From Syngnathus acus (Eukaryota > Chordata > Actinopteri > Syngnathiformes > Syngnathidae): a stretch of 64,000 nt of DNA. The translations under genes were made by a program, and so were the position numbers. Shown one piece after another: positions 42,993 to 57,305 of this stretch. Below the pieces are notes generated by a model. The model was given only the letters and a program-made list of their open reading frames with translations, was not told where the DNA came from and made no database searches. Location: contig NC_051104.1 in the NCBI RefSeq assembly GCF_901709675.1, forward strand, positions 687,001 to 751,000, read 5' to 3'. The stretch's first letter is position 1; the number at the start of each line of letters is the position of its first letter.

Positions 42993-45900
42993 ATGTGTAT
43001 TTATAGTTATAGTAGTTTAACCCTAACCCCAAAAACAAAAATTGGGTTCGGGTTAGTTTAGGTTCGTGTGTGTTTATCTGACAAAGCGTGTCAAGGTTGT
43101 CATCTTCATATTTCCTATTCACGTTCCTGCCTGCTCTCAGTCCGATGTAAATGGCGCAGCATAATCAGCAGCGGGGCGCTGAGCTTCACGGCGTGTCTAT
43201 CACGTTGAAACAAAAGCTAGCTAATAGAAGGAAGGCGATGTGAAAGGGGAGTAGGGGGGAGCATTTGAGCAGACAGCAAGTGTCACTTTGACGGCCAAAG
43301 CATATGGACGTCCCCCGGTGGAAGGGTCACTGCATCTTAATCATGCCCCCCGCAACACACGCATAATCACAAACATGATCAGAATCATGTCCGACACCCA
43401 AGGGTCTACTTTTGACGGCGGAGGAAACGCACTGAAAAAAAGTCTTTCAATCGTCTCATATTAAAAAAATATATATATATTAAATATAAATACTTGAGAG
43501 ATTTTACACACAAACCTGCAGCAGACTGAGGTTTTAAATGTGTGTGCGTGCCAAGGGGGAAAAAAAAAACAACCTCTGGTCCGGGTCTTGTCTAATTCCT
43601 GGCCCGCGTCATTAAGTTGATGCCCCAAATCAATTGTTTCCTGCACACAGCCAGAGTCGGCGGCTGCAAGCGGCGAGAGGCCCATTTGAGTGTGCCGGCG
43701 AGCAGGAAGCAGTGCCTACCTGCCACTCATTAAAGCTGCCAGGAGTCAATAGCGAGCAGGGGGTGGGGGGCTGGGGGGGATCAGACCCCCTCGTTATACC
43801 TGCCGCGCAATTAACGCAACTTATTCTCCCTAACAAATAATCAACCGACTGCGCTAATCATACAAATGCTTTACTTTCTTTGTCGTTATTGTGGAGGTTT
43901 GTCTGGGCAGGAAGGAGGAAGGAGTGAGTGTGGGGGAGATGGGGGGGCACTTTCAGGGTTTAAAGGCTGGGGGGGGCACATTCAGGGTTTAAGCCCCCCC
44001 CAAGAACAAGGAGCTGCAGCAAGTTGTCACGTTGAGGTGAATAGAAAAGCAGGACACTTGAAGCGAAAGGGGACTTGACCTTTGCCTTTGTGTCCCCACC
44101 CCATAGAAGACAATCTTTTTTTTGTCCGCCAATGACAACTGTGTCTTTTGTGAGGGGACGCGCGTCGCCGTCACGCGTCCTTTTGAGTCTCTGGGACGCG
44201 TGCGAGTAAACTTTTTCTCTTGTAAATCTGATTAAAGGTGCTGGTGAACAAAAAAGCTTGAATGAACATTTTTGGGGTTGTCTGTATTCTAATTGGTCTA
44301 GCAAACGCAGACATTACTTATTTTTTTTGTGGCTGTGTTTCAAGGTGCCGATGACACTGGCTTGTCTGAGAACATCCTGTCTGAAGCCTGGCGAAGGTGA
44401 GAGGGACGTGTGATTTTTTCTGGCGTGTTGAGACTCCTTCCAAAAGGTGACTAAGAACAATGATGAACAAAGCCCAGCGTTTCATTCTTAGATGGTTTTT
44501 TTTTGTAGTTCTACATTTTTTTTTGCATATGTAAACCTCCAGCTGATGCAGCTGGTCCAAAAGCTTCAGTTTTGCCTCATCCATCCCAAAAATATTTTGC
44601 TTGGCATGCTTGTCAGTGTGCATTTGAAAATTTGGCTCATATCAGTTTCAAGCTATTTCGGTGACCATTGAGGCTTTTTTGCGCGGCTCCGTCAGACAAG
44701 TTAAGCCGCGAAAAGGCTGAGAAAAGGTCGATAGGTGTCATTTTAATACCGTGCCGGGCTCCCGTGGCTCGGGTACGAGGGACAAGAGGTCAAAGTGATG
44801 CAGGATGTTTAGACAAGACGAAGGATTGAAATAAGAAAATAAATTCATTGAATAACAGAACAAAAATAAACAACAAAACAAAAACAGACTACATAAGCAA
44901 TTTATATATAAAAATATTAATCAAATTAATTGATAACAGAACTAAAACAAACAGTAATACAAACAAAACAAGAATAAATTCACCAGAGTTGAATATATAA
45001 ATAACAACACATACAAACAATAAAAAACAAACAAACAGACAATCGTGAAAAAAACCCACTCCCAAGCTGATTTTAAAAACATCACATCAGCTTTTGAGAT
45101 ATTATAATTATTTCAAGCATAAATCAAAATTGGGGGAAAACAAAATGGATGACAAACAATAATCATAACAAAAACCATACAATTAAATAATAAAACATGA
45201 AAGAAAAGAATGGACTGTTGTTGCTCCAACAAAAGCTTCAGAGGTCTGGAACGCCTGGATAAATATTTGTATTCATCGGAGAAATGAGGATATGAACATT
45301 AACCCCCCCCCAACTCTAACCCCACAAACGCATGAATGCCAGCATTGTCTTGGGCTTTCTAATTGTGATCCGCCATATCAAAACCCCCGCGAGGCAAAAA
45401 ACATCAATATTCCTGTGGAAAAGACACGTTTCTATGGACAAACTCAAGAATTCTCCAGCATGGCGGGGAGAAAGAAAAGTGGGGGCAAGTGAAAGGGATC
45501 AAAGAGAGTCTACCCGAGGAAGGGGGGCAAAAGATAGACGACTGCCCCCCCCTTAAAAAGAAAAAAAAAAAACTTTCCCAATAGGGCCACCGTGACACTC
45601 CGATTCCAGCGGCTACAAATTTTTGTCTGGGCTATTCAACAGTGCTCTGCAAATTTTTGAAAACGTTTTTTTGCCCACCAAGCATGAGAATAACGATCAT
45701 TAAAATAAAGCGGCTACCAACAATTATTTTGTTTTGTGTTGCCACTGGAACATTAACATTTAAATGGAGGGTTTTTAAGAAATTAAAAACATATTTCACT
45801 TAAAAAAAAAAACACAACAAAAGCAAGACTAATAAATGCAAATGTGATGTCGTTAAAACGTTAAATACAACTGAACTGTTCATAAATAAGTGTATTCTAC

Positions 45901-48900
45901 ATGAATGTATCGAAATGTGATGCACCATTAAAGTGGAAATAACAACAGTTGCTGGAACGCATTCACAAAAATCACTAAACATTTATGGTGGTTTGCGAGA
46001 AAATCAGGCTTGCAAATCAAGTCGTCGTGATGTGACGTCTCAATCGCGAGCCACTCCCCTCACGTCAACGCATCGTCCAGGTAGCGCGTCTGCACGGAAA
46101 CAAGGCCAAAATAAAGCAAGCCTAACAGGAGACTGGTCCCTTTGTTGCCACTCAGACAGCTGGCCGGCCCTCTATTATTCACCAGGCAGACTGACCGCAT
46201 CCGTCCTTAAGACCCCTGCCGCCTTCCCTTCCACAAAAAAAGAGGCGAGGGCTGTTGTGCTCGCTCGGACCTGGCCCGGGCCTCTCCGGGCATTCCTGCC
46301 GCTTCCCGGCTGAAAGGAGTGGGAGTTGCAGTGGATGCAGCCCGAGCGGCGGGAGCACAAAGGCCTCTCGGCATGCCGACTCCCGGCAGGGTGAAAGACA
46401 TGAAGGGGCTGCCGGGCATCTAGGGGGGCGGGTAGCGGAAGTAGTGTTGTGCTTGATTTGTCCTCCTAACTAGCCGTGGAGTGCATTCTCTTCGTCAAGA
46501 TTCACGGAAACAACAACCGCTGACGCCTTGTGCTTGGACTCCACTGAGAACACCACCTGTAAAGATCAGGCAATTTGGAGTTCGCTTCATCGAAGTCTTT
46601 CTCTTTGCTTCTCACAATTCCGCGGCGCTGCAATCACTAATATCGTTAAGTGAATACCTCGGCGCATCGCTGGATTGACCGACAGCGAGAGAATGAAACT
46701 AATTCAGTGTATAAAACGCAGACGGGGTATGACAAAGATGGCAGGTGGGGGGGGACAAGAGATGTGCGGACACGCGGACCCCAACGCTGTTTCAAAATTC
46801 CGTGATTTACGCCCATCACACTTGTAAAGGCCCGGGCGGTGTTGACAGCTCCACTTGACGGCTTCCCGTTCGCACTGTTTTTAATGGCGGCGTGCGCGGC
46901 GCGCAGGGCCGCCATCACGCGGAGGAGCTTATGTGCCGCCCCCGCCGCGCTGGCTCGGATGCCATGCGTAAAGCCCCCCGTGCTTTTATTTTATTCTTTT
47001 TAACAACCCGGCTGCTACTTTCCAGCCCTTTTACACCGATAGCGTGACGTTTCACTTCATGCAAAGTAGAAGGTGGTGGTGGTGGAGTCACCGACCCGGG
47101 AGTCCTCTTTTGAAGGCACATTCCGCAGGTCACAGTGCAAACACCACGCGGTTGCCATGTTTCATCTCATCAACATTTGTGTAGGCAGCCCGGACGCCCC
47201 TCGGGCCAAAAAGAGTCCTGCCGCAAGAGATGATGGTGTCCATACTTAGGCAAGGCCTGCATATTGAGTTTTGCAATAAAATATTCACTATGGTTATCTT
47301 TTCTTATGTGCCAGTATATGAAAAAGCGAAGCGTGGAGAGTCTGTGGGTGCAGTCGCTTAATTATTAATACATACCTACAGCAGCAAGGACAATTGGGCC
47401 GTGTTTGTGACTCAATAAAAGTAGTACATGTGGCGCCTCTAAACCTAGTTAAAGACAAAGCAGCTTTTTTGTTGCAGCAACTCTTATGTATCGGGATAGC
47501 TTTGTACTATGACTAAGACTACTATGAGCATGCAAGGCTATGGGTGGCTGTAGATTAGTCTCTCCTTTGTTTGACATTTACACAGTGCCCCCCGGATTTG
47601 TGTCATTATCGGCCTACTATACTGGTACATATTTAATGCCCTGTAAAACAGCCGGAGCCTATGACATAGTGCCCTTTTACTGTAATGTAGTGGAGTGAAA
47701 GGAATATAATACATAAGTGTTGACACGATATCAGCAGTGACACATTTGAGAAGCCATTATAATTCTTGGAGAAGTGCAAAACAGCTGATCATTTGATGGA
47801 AATGAAGAGGAACCAGAATTAACTTGTTTTTCAAAATCCGACAATGTGGACGCAAAGCGATTATGCTAACGTTGAGAGCGGTCTCGGCGGACGTGAGAAA
47901 CACATGTCCGCCGCTGCGTGGGAACAACGGGGCTCCACACATGGCCGCCGTGCACTGGCCCTTACGCTTCTCACATGTAGGTAAACAATTCCGCCTTGTC
48001 TGCGGCCGGGGCCCCGGCCTTTCTACATGGCTGCAGAACATGTGTTGCGGCCAGAGTGGCAGCAAAGGTCGGGGCAGGCGAGCCGCTCTTTGAACACTTC
48101 AAAGCTGCGGGATGGGACTGTAGCTTTTAAGTTTTATGGCAGGTGTAAGCAGGGGTTGCTGACCAGCCCAGGGTGGTCTGCTCCCTGGTTAGCGCGCCAG
48201 AACCAAGTCCCTGCCGTCGGGGGCAGGGGGAGGGACTCTCCGGCAGAAAACTGGGGCTGACCATAAGGCCTCCCTCCCTCCCGTGCAGCAGGGGCCACAT
48301 TTGGAGGCTTGCATATGACTGGCAGCAGACCGGACACTTCAAGGGTCTCTGATTTCAGAGGACCCCAGCGGGGAACGTCTGTGGCCTGCGTCAGGCCCAT
48401 TTGGAAACAGATACATCGGCCGAGAGGACGGACGGGAACCCGAACGTCCGCAGCACAGAGTGACCAGGACGTCGCACTCCCAATGCCCCCAACAAGCGGA
48501 CCTTATAGCAAGTTCAAAGGGTTTGCTGCTCTCATTTGCAGCATTTCATTTGTCTCTTCACTGAAGACACTTCAAAAGTGTCTCAATGTGCTTTACCCCG
48601 CCCAATCACCTTCTACTACTTGACTCAATCACTTTCCACAACAATGGCCAAACAGGACATACAAGACAACGATGAGCTGGCAAAACTTTCACCTGCTTCT
48701 GATCAGAGTGAGCAAAGACCTGATTATGCGATGTCTGAAAGCTTATCCTGAGCAATGATATTGTGCTGTGGGGTGTGTTAAAAACGTTTTCACCCCCCGA
48801 TTCGAAATACCCACCATCGGTTGCAATTCAAGTGCACCACGGCGTGAACATTCAAAATCGAAACAAAAGTGGCATAATAGCTCCTCTGGCGACGCAGTCA

Positions 48901-49479
48901 TTTGAATGGATAATTTCCAAAGTCCGGCAATATCCATAATTATGCATGCCAGGTACTCGGAAGACGCGGCGGCGCCTTCCGCTTGATGATCCCCCGAATG
49001 ACAGCTCCCTATGACAGGCTGCTGCGCAAAGGAGGGAATCCATTACAAGCATCGGGCCAAGCAGGTGTCTACTTCCCAGACGGTTGGTGGAGAAGCTAGG
49101 TGGTGGTGGGGTGCTCTTAATGACATAAGAGAAGAAATAAAGTCAGACCATTCCTGCCAAGGATTCAAGATTCAAATCTGCCGGGATCCAACAGAAATTG
49201 GATGCATGTGTTCCGATCATTACAACCGACCGGAGAGACGACTCTAAGGTCCACGGATGACCCTGCTAATAAGCTCCCGGCCAGCCGTGTCAGCAGACGG
49301 TGTTTACAGTCGCCGCCACTCCATTCATTGAGTCTCGTTTCAAATTTGAGCCCCAAAAGTATCCCCGCAGAATGTTTAACTTCTCTCCGTGTTACTGTTA
49401 GGCCGAGCTCCCGGCGAGGCAAGATTAAAAGTGCATTACCTGAGCCGGGCGATTCCCTGAATGAGTGATGCTAAATCGC

Positions 49480-50110
49480 TCCATTTCTCCACTCGCTGAT
49501 TAATTGAACTTGCCGGGCTACATTTCAGCGTGCTTTGTTTTCCCGTCCGCGCTCATCCACAGTTTATTCCAGACACGTTTCTACCGTCTCTCCGGGGGTC
49601 CAATTAAGGATTTACATTGTGACAGAATTTTTCACTTTAATTACCATACGTTGAGCGCGCCTTTGACGAATTCCCTTATTTACCAAACAACGCAGAAGAA
49701 CGGAATTCATCAAGCCAATGTAATTGCGTCGGCTTTTGTCTCAGGAAAACGTTCAGATGATGATAAAGAGCTGAGAGTTGTCTTGGCCGCTAAAACTGAC
49801 TGATGTTTGTTGCTTGCCGGTGAAACCTTTCAGCGTGATGTCATCAAGACACAAATTGGAGCCAACAAGTGACATGGAAAATTCATTCCTACTGACTTTT
49901 TCCGCGTGATTTTTACCTTGTCTGCACGTTAAAGCTGATAAAAGGCCCTGAATAAATTTTCCCACATATTGTGGCTCTGCGGGCTGACGGCAAGATCACG
50001 ACCCATGCAGATACTCAATGAATAATCATCTCATTTCCAGAAAGGAGTTGAATAAATAAGAGCGGCACTCTGCCTGCTAGCGACGCCGGCGCTAGTTTCA
50101 AGTTAGCTGG
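49480..50110. promoter_or_regulatory. Candidate conserved noncoding element
   Basis: Single-copy DNA with paired TAAT/ATTA cores (CGCTGATTAATTG, CAATTAAGG, TTTAATTACC) and no coding frame. It lies about 14.5 kb past the zic4 stop codon. Status is inferred from texture only. Confidence 0.3.
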
Positions 50111-50876
50111 GGCATTCCTGCTTAATGTCCAATTTTCTTGCGCTACATCCTTGCCGTGACCCTGCAAATATCCTCTGGGCCTCTTCATTAGTCCGGCAGG
50201 CTTGCGTGCTAAGGCTCCCCACTCAATTTGGCTCGGTAGGACTTGCTCCCCCCCCAGTGGGAATCACATGGGCCAAACCAGCTGATGCGTTTATATTGTG
50301 AGCGAATATAACACAAATCTTTCCAGCTCGTTTTATGACATGGATCTCGTCATCTTTTTTTTTTTTGGACCACTTGCTGCTCCAATTGACCTGCAAGCGG
50401 GTTTGATGAGAGACCCCCAGAGGAGATGGCATCATGCGAGGGAAGGCTAAGTTTTTCATCTTGTGACTTTTGGTGGCTGCGTGATTCTTCCAACCTTACA
50501 GTATTGACAAATTCCCATTAGTCAGCCATTTTGGGCCTTGATTACATTTAAATGTACAAAGAATCCGCGCTGAAAACATCACTAGTCCTTGACAGCGCTC
50601 ACCGAGAAGCACCTTGTCTTAAAAGCAGGACACTCTCCTGCGAGTGGATGTCAAGTCCCCCCCCTCTCACTTTCACAGCATCCCACCTTGCAGGTTGCCG
50701 TCTGCTCTGTAATTAGCACGGTTTCCACGACGACCGGGACAGGGTAATGCAGCGATAATAAGGGAATATACAAACTAGGTGGAGGATGTGGACGGAGCTG
50801 TAAAAAAAAAAAAAAAAACTAATGAGGAGTTTGCGCTTGACCTTAGGATTGGCTCAGGACAGGCAGTGATACAGAT

Positions 50877-51310
<434 letters not shown>

Positions 51311-51962
51311 TGAATTTTGGTTGCGCTGACTTGTGTGATGATGCTTATTTCATTTGGTTTTTTTGGAGGGTCCAATATTAAAGTTGATTCCAATTGTTGG
51401 CTTACTCTTTGAAGAAAGAAAGGTTGGTGACGGCTAGCTAGCTAGCTTAAAAAGTCTTCTGATGAGCTGTGGAGACAGCAGTGGTACTAAAGATGCCCAG
51501 CAAGGGTGGACGCCATATTGAAGGGCTTTCACTTTGATTCTGGATGTTTTTTAGAGTTGTTGTCGGGTCTGTGCGCACCCACATCGTTTTTGTTTTCAAC
51601 AACAACTTGCGTGCCCCTTGGTTCTCAAGCGTTTGATCTTTGTTGACTTCTGACATTTACGACATTTAGGTTTCGGATTGAAGTCGCCCTGATTTAGTCG
51701 AGCGGATGTTCAAACACTGCGGGGACGATTCAGTTGTGTTGATCAAGCGGACGTATTTTGTGCGCTCATCCCGGAGAGACCCCTGCAGATTTTACGGGGG
51801 TCTCCGACGTAGAAGGTCTACAGATGTTTGCAAGATGTTTTTTTTTTAATTCACCCCCCCACCCACTCTTAGATTATCCCCTGTAGCAAAATCTCATTAA
51901 AGCGCAATTTACAGAGCCGCACTGATGTTGCCATCAAGCAAAATTAAAGGCATTAATTTTTC

Positions 51963-51966
51963 ACAG

Positions 51967-51998
<32 letters not shown>

Positions 51999-52005
51999 GC
52001 ACGCA

Positions 52006-52060
<55 letters not shown>
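51963..52060. repeat. (CA)n/(GCAC)n microsatellite
   Basis: CA repeats around a central GCAC tetranucleotide block. Confidence 0.96.
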
Positions 52061-52061
<1 letters not shown>

Positions 52062-53138
52062 ATAAATGATGAAGGACGGTGTGGGGGGAAAGGTATTATC
52101 TTGAAATGAAGTCGCATTAAAATAAAATAAAAAAATGAGGACGACGGAGCAACGGGATTGTACGTGAGGGAAGATGTGCAAATGTGGCCCATTTAGTGGA
52201 AGCGTGGCCGTGCGGAGACGTGCACATTACAGGGCCTCCATGCTGGGCTGGCAAGAGGGACGGGGGAAATATGAAAGCCCTCGTGGAGGCTTAAGGAGGC
52301 TGAAGCTGAGGTGCATGCATGGACACTCAGAACTTTACTTCACGCCAAAGCACGAGTGGCAGATTTTCTCCAAAATGACAAATATAGAAACATTGGAAAT
52401 AATGTAGGGCTTAAGGAAGCAGTGGGCCACTTTGGGCCGAAAGGTAAAGACAAAAAATACACCAATGCTAATAATCATAAAAATACTAATAATATTTTTC
52501 ATATATTTCTATTCATTATCACAAATGAAATTGTAGCCCTAATAGGGAAAAGGGTGCCCACAATTGAAATGGGGCATATTCAAATAAAATAAATATAATT
52601 ATTTTACCTCAAAGGTGTAGAGGTATTTATTAAATAGAAGTTTTTAAAAAGGCACTTTTGTTTGCAAATCTCATCAGTTCAGGCAAAACCTGCAATAGTT
52701 TTCTTTATTAAAACAATTTATAAGGGGAATGATCCCCCAATTGGGAAAAATATTTCTTTATTACAGAGGTCTGACTTAAACATTCAGACCATTTAATAAT
52801 TCATTTTTAAATATTACATTAATTTATTACTCGTATGGGAAAATGATTGCCCACGTTTGAAACAGTGTGTATTACAACATGGTACAATAGAGTACATCAA
52901 GTTAGTCTATATTAAAGACAAACAGTGATGTCAAAACATTTAATAATTTATTTGTATTATTCAGATGATTTGTTAATACTTTAATTTGATTTGATAAAAC
53001 AAATCTTGTTTTTTATATTATAACGACAAAATAATGAAGTATATGTTTTCATGCAACTAATAGAACCTCAAACGGAAAATTAGATTTTGATTCAATACAT
53101 TCACAGTGTTTAATGTTTAAGTGGAAATACCACCACCG

Positions 53139-53322
<184 letters not shown>

Positions 53323-53850
53323 CGGTTTACAACAATTATTTATTATTGATTGTCATTTTAAAAATTTAACGCGTGGGAACGTTAGCATATTTTTTTAATA
53401 ACCACGAGCATCTTTTCCATTTGATGACATTTCTAACGAAGCTCCGCGTGCCATCGTTGACGGATGAAACGGAGTACATTTGAATAATAACAACAATTAA
53501 AATAAAAGAAGAGCGAGGGGGGGGTCAATGGAATGTCCATTGATGACTAAATGAGGCCTTCATCTTTCACGCACAGAAAAGTTGGGGGGGGGGGGGGCGT
53601 GCAAATTGCAGGCTGAAGCTTACGAGCGTGAACACGCAGCGCGCACGCAGGGCGGCTAAGGTGATTTATTCCGCAGCTCCTGCGCACCACGTAGGGGGAC
53701 ATTAAAAGAGTGGAGCGTAATATTGTACGCCGTTGATTTATGTCAGCGTTTATGATACGGAAACGCTGCGATTAACATTCAGGAGGAGGAGGAGGAAGAC
53801 GACGAAGAACTCCGGAGGCCCGCGAGGCTTCGGGTCGTGCTGCATGGGAC

Positions 53851-53905
53851 TACTTTCCATCTAACATTATTAATGATAATAATAAATGACGTTCTGTTAG
53901 ATGGA

Positions 53906-53910
<5 letters not shown>
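53851..53910. repeat. Perfect 16-bp inverted repeat
   Basis: The arms TACTTTCCATCTAACA at 53851-53866 and its reverse complement at 53895-53910 are separated by a 28-base AT-rich loop. ATT trinucleotide repeats follow on the right. It could form a hairpin; no gene is nearby. Confidence 0.9.
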
Positions 53911-53936
<26 letters not shown>

Positions 53937-56900
53937 GATACTCAATAAAAACTACAAAGCAAAACGTTTTGCGCAAGTTGTGTATTGCGCACTCCGCAAA
54001 ACGGACAACACACAATTTATGACGTGTTTATAATTCAGCTTCGTGTTTGTTTTTGAATCGTGAAGTTAATCACGAATTTGTAAAAATAAAGTCAAAATAA
54101 TCAGATGCAATTTAAATGAAAGATTTTATTGTAATTTTATTTTTCAATTCCATACTTAGGTGTTTTTAGATTTAATGTAAATTGTTCCATTATTTTTCAT
54201 CCAAACTTAAACAACAAAACATAATAAAACTTGATCATGTTTATATATTTTTATTCCGCCCTTTTAGTCTAAATAATCTTAGCAATATAATTATTTGAAT
54301 GAGTCTTATAAAGAACCAATACATTACTTTACAGCTAGTAATTCTAACAAAACATTGAATGATCATTATTTGAGGGATCCTTGTGCAAAGTAACGCAGGC
54401 GCATATGCTTAATTTGGTTTTAGTGGAGAAAAGGTTGTCTCAGTATGCTGCACATTCATAATGCTGTTGTGTGTGCGCGCGTGTGTTCGTGTGAGACAGA
54501 GACAGAGAGGAGCACTTGTTTTTGTCCTCCGCTGCTCCACGGAATCAACTAAATATCAAAGATGTTTCCACGAGTGGTGCATTTTCTCCCTTCTCGCATC
54601 CCATCCCACCTGCTGTCGCGAGTTAAGTTGTTTTCAATGCAGCTTCCATTGGGAGGCTGCACACGTCTGCACGCTCCAAATTCCATTGTCTTCTTTTTTT
54701 CTTCCTTCCCCCCAAATTCATCCTCAGATATCATGATAGGCCATCTCTTTTGCATACTAATTTTGTTAGACTTGCCTCCTGCGGTCAGTGCGGCCATTAG
54801 TGAGAGCACTATGGAATTTATTTGGATTCAATTTGATGAGGAGGACATAGAGTTTAGAGTCATGTACCTTCTGGCAATTTTTTTTTTTTTTTTTTAAGAT
54901 GAACGTGAGTGCGCAATTAACTCCCCCTCCCTCATATCGAGATAACTCCGAATTAAAAAAAAAAGTTTTTAAAGGTGAAAGGAAATATTTGAATATTTAG
55001 CAGTGGGATTTGTAAAATGAATAAATAAATAATAAATAAATAAATGGTGAAAGATTTTTACTGTTGGGGATTGGATGGTAGGGAAGCTGGGGGGTGTTTG
55101 AATGGCAGGGCAGGGCCGGGGAGGAGGGAAGGCTTCAAAAGCTGCTTACCAGCAGGGGGCGGCAGCATTGCATTGGAGAGCCCCCCACCCTCACCCCACC
55201 CCCTCCCCTCTTTCCTCCTGCCTGTGGACTTTCCAGGCGTTATTGGCAGGTGTTTCATGGCGGCGGACTTACGGCTGTCAACATGTCAGCCGGCGTCCTA
55301 CTTGAAGTTGCTTCTTATTCAGCTTATCTTTCAAATGTTGTACTTCAATATCAGAGATGAGGAGGAGAGTGGGACTTAAAAAGTGGGCATCCATAATTGT
55401 TTCGTTTTTTAAATTTCGAGGGAAAAGGTGCTCGGCTGCCAAGTGGAGTTACTAGATTTTGAATATTGGATGATACTGAGTCTGATCTGACACCTTGGCA
55501 ATGTCTGAAGAAGAAGAATAAATGGGAGTTGGCAGGAGTCAGTCAAACGTACACAAACAAGATTTGTTCAAATTGTGGACAATTTCCCTTTGGCAGCAAG
55601 GTGCTCAGCTGCCCAACAAAATGTCAACATCAGCCAATCGTTGGTTATTGATAATAAAATCTTCAACTGTGTGCCAATATGAGCAGCTCATTACAAATGT
55701 GAGGGGGAGGGGCCGGCCAGGTGGTCATTTAGAAGATGAATCACACGATCCAATTTTTAATTTCCACGCGTTGGCCTCGCTCCAGAAGCCGGTACGGGTC
55801 GCCTTGGAATTGGACGGCGGACAGGTCGGGAGTCCGTGGTGGTCACTTAAAGATGTGATTTACGAGGGTCATTAGGAGAGGGAGGGGGAGGGAGCGGCCG
55901 GTGCAGGTGGGGCATCCTGGGCACCCTCTGCCGCCAAAAGTCTGCTTCGGAAACCACCACATGGGGCAGCGTGTCGTGGAGTGAGCCCGTTTACCTTACA
56001 CTTTGTTCAGAACGTACTTAGAACGTGCTCACTCGCCACAGCGGGCAATCACCCTCTTTCTGTCTGCTCGCGTCGCACGATAATGGCTTCGCACACGGCG
56101 GGCCGCATGTCAGCACGTTTGCAGACGCGTCAGGAATTGCCATGTTTATTTTAGGCGGCAGAGGCCTGATTGGCGCCCTCGCCAAGGTGTCGCACAGTCG
56201 AGGGCTTCCGGGTCAACTTCTTCTTCGGGGGGCGACGACGCCAAAGTGCCTTTTTGTCGATGTGCGCTGTCACAATATTTAAGGCAGACATGAGGTGTTA
56301 ATGTCAATCTCTATTACCGCGGCACTTCCCTCAGGAACTAGCAAAGCAGACACGCCAAGGAGCTAGGAAAAAATTATTAAAAACGAAAAAAAAAACTACG
56401 CCCCAAAAAAAGAAAGTGACGGGACCACCTTCGGAGTGCCTACAAGCCCAGCATCTGTGTCAGATGTTGTTAATTAACGTCAGTATGTTCCTGCCTGACA
56501 CTTGGCTTCCTGTCCTTCGCACGGGATAGATTCCCAGTGAGGAGGTGGTCAGGATGAGGGCCGCATCCTCCCGACAGGGGGCCTTAATCCAACTCATTAC
56601 AATTCCAGTTTTGCCAAAGAGGGACCATGACCCCACAGCATCAACCGGAATCTGTACGTAAACCAGAACGCTCGGGATGTGGGAATAAAATCTCTTTCAG
56701 AACTAAAAACTGGAAAAAAACATTTCTGCTTTGCGAAAAGTGGCTAAGATGACAATAGCGACGATGCCATTATAAACTAGCGCCTCTTTGTTGCCGCCAT
56801 GTTGTTAGTGTAAGCAGAGTATGCATGTGATGTTTTGATAAGATGCTAAAAAAAAAAAATTCCAACAAAGCAGGACAATAATTGCCTAAAACCGTATTTT

Positions 56901-56937
56901 TTGTGTTTTCAGACCGTATTGTTCAGCCCTTGGTAAT

Positions 56938-57293
56938 CCATCCATCCATTTTCTGTACCGCTTTGTCCCCACGGGGGTCACGGGGTGCTGGAGCCTATCC
57001 CAGCGGTCATCGGGCAGTAGGTGGGGGACACCCTGAACCGGTTGCCAGCCAATCGCAGGGCACACAGAGACGAACAACCATCCGCACTCGCACTCACACC
57101 TAGCGGCAATTTAGAGTGCTCAATCGGTGTATCAAGCATGTTTTTGGGATGTGGGAGGAAACCAGTGTGCCCGGAGGAAACCCACGCGGGCTCGGGGAGA
57201 ACATGCAAACTCCACACAGGGAGGGTGGAATCGATCCGGCACCCTCCTAACTGTGAGGCGGACGTGCTAACCAGTGCGCCACCGAACCGCCCT
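56938..57293 (+). mobile_element. Retroposon-like insert with 12-bp TSD
   Basis: A 356-base insert of the dispersed family also found at 20255 and, decayed, at 2520. It starts with CCATCCATTTTCTGTACCG and ends near CACCGAACCGCC. The flanking 12 bases GCCCTTGGTAAT are identical at 56926-56937 and 57294-57305. The long, non-fixed duplication points to target-primed (LINE-driven) insertion. No protein frame. Internal landmarks include GCTGGAGCCTATCCCAGC, CCAATCGCAGGGCACA and GGGGAGAACATGCAAACTCC. Confidence 0.88.
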
Positions 57294-57305
57294 GCCCTTG
57301 GTAAT

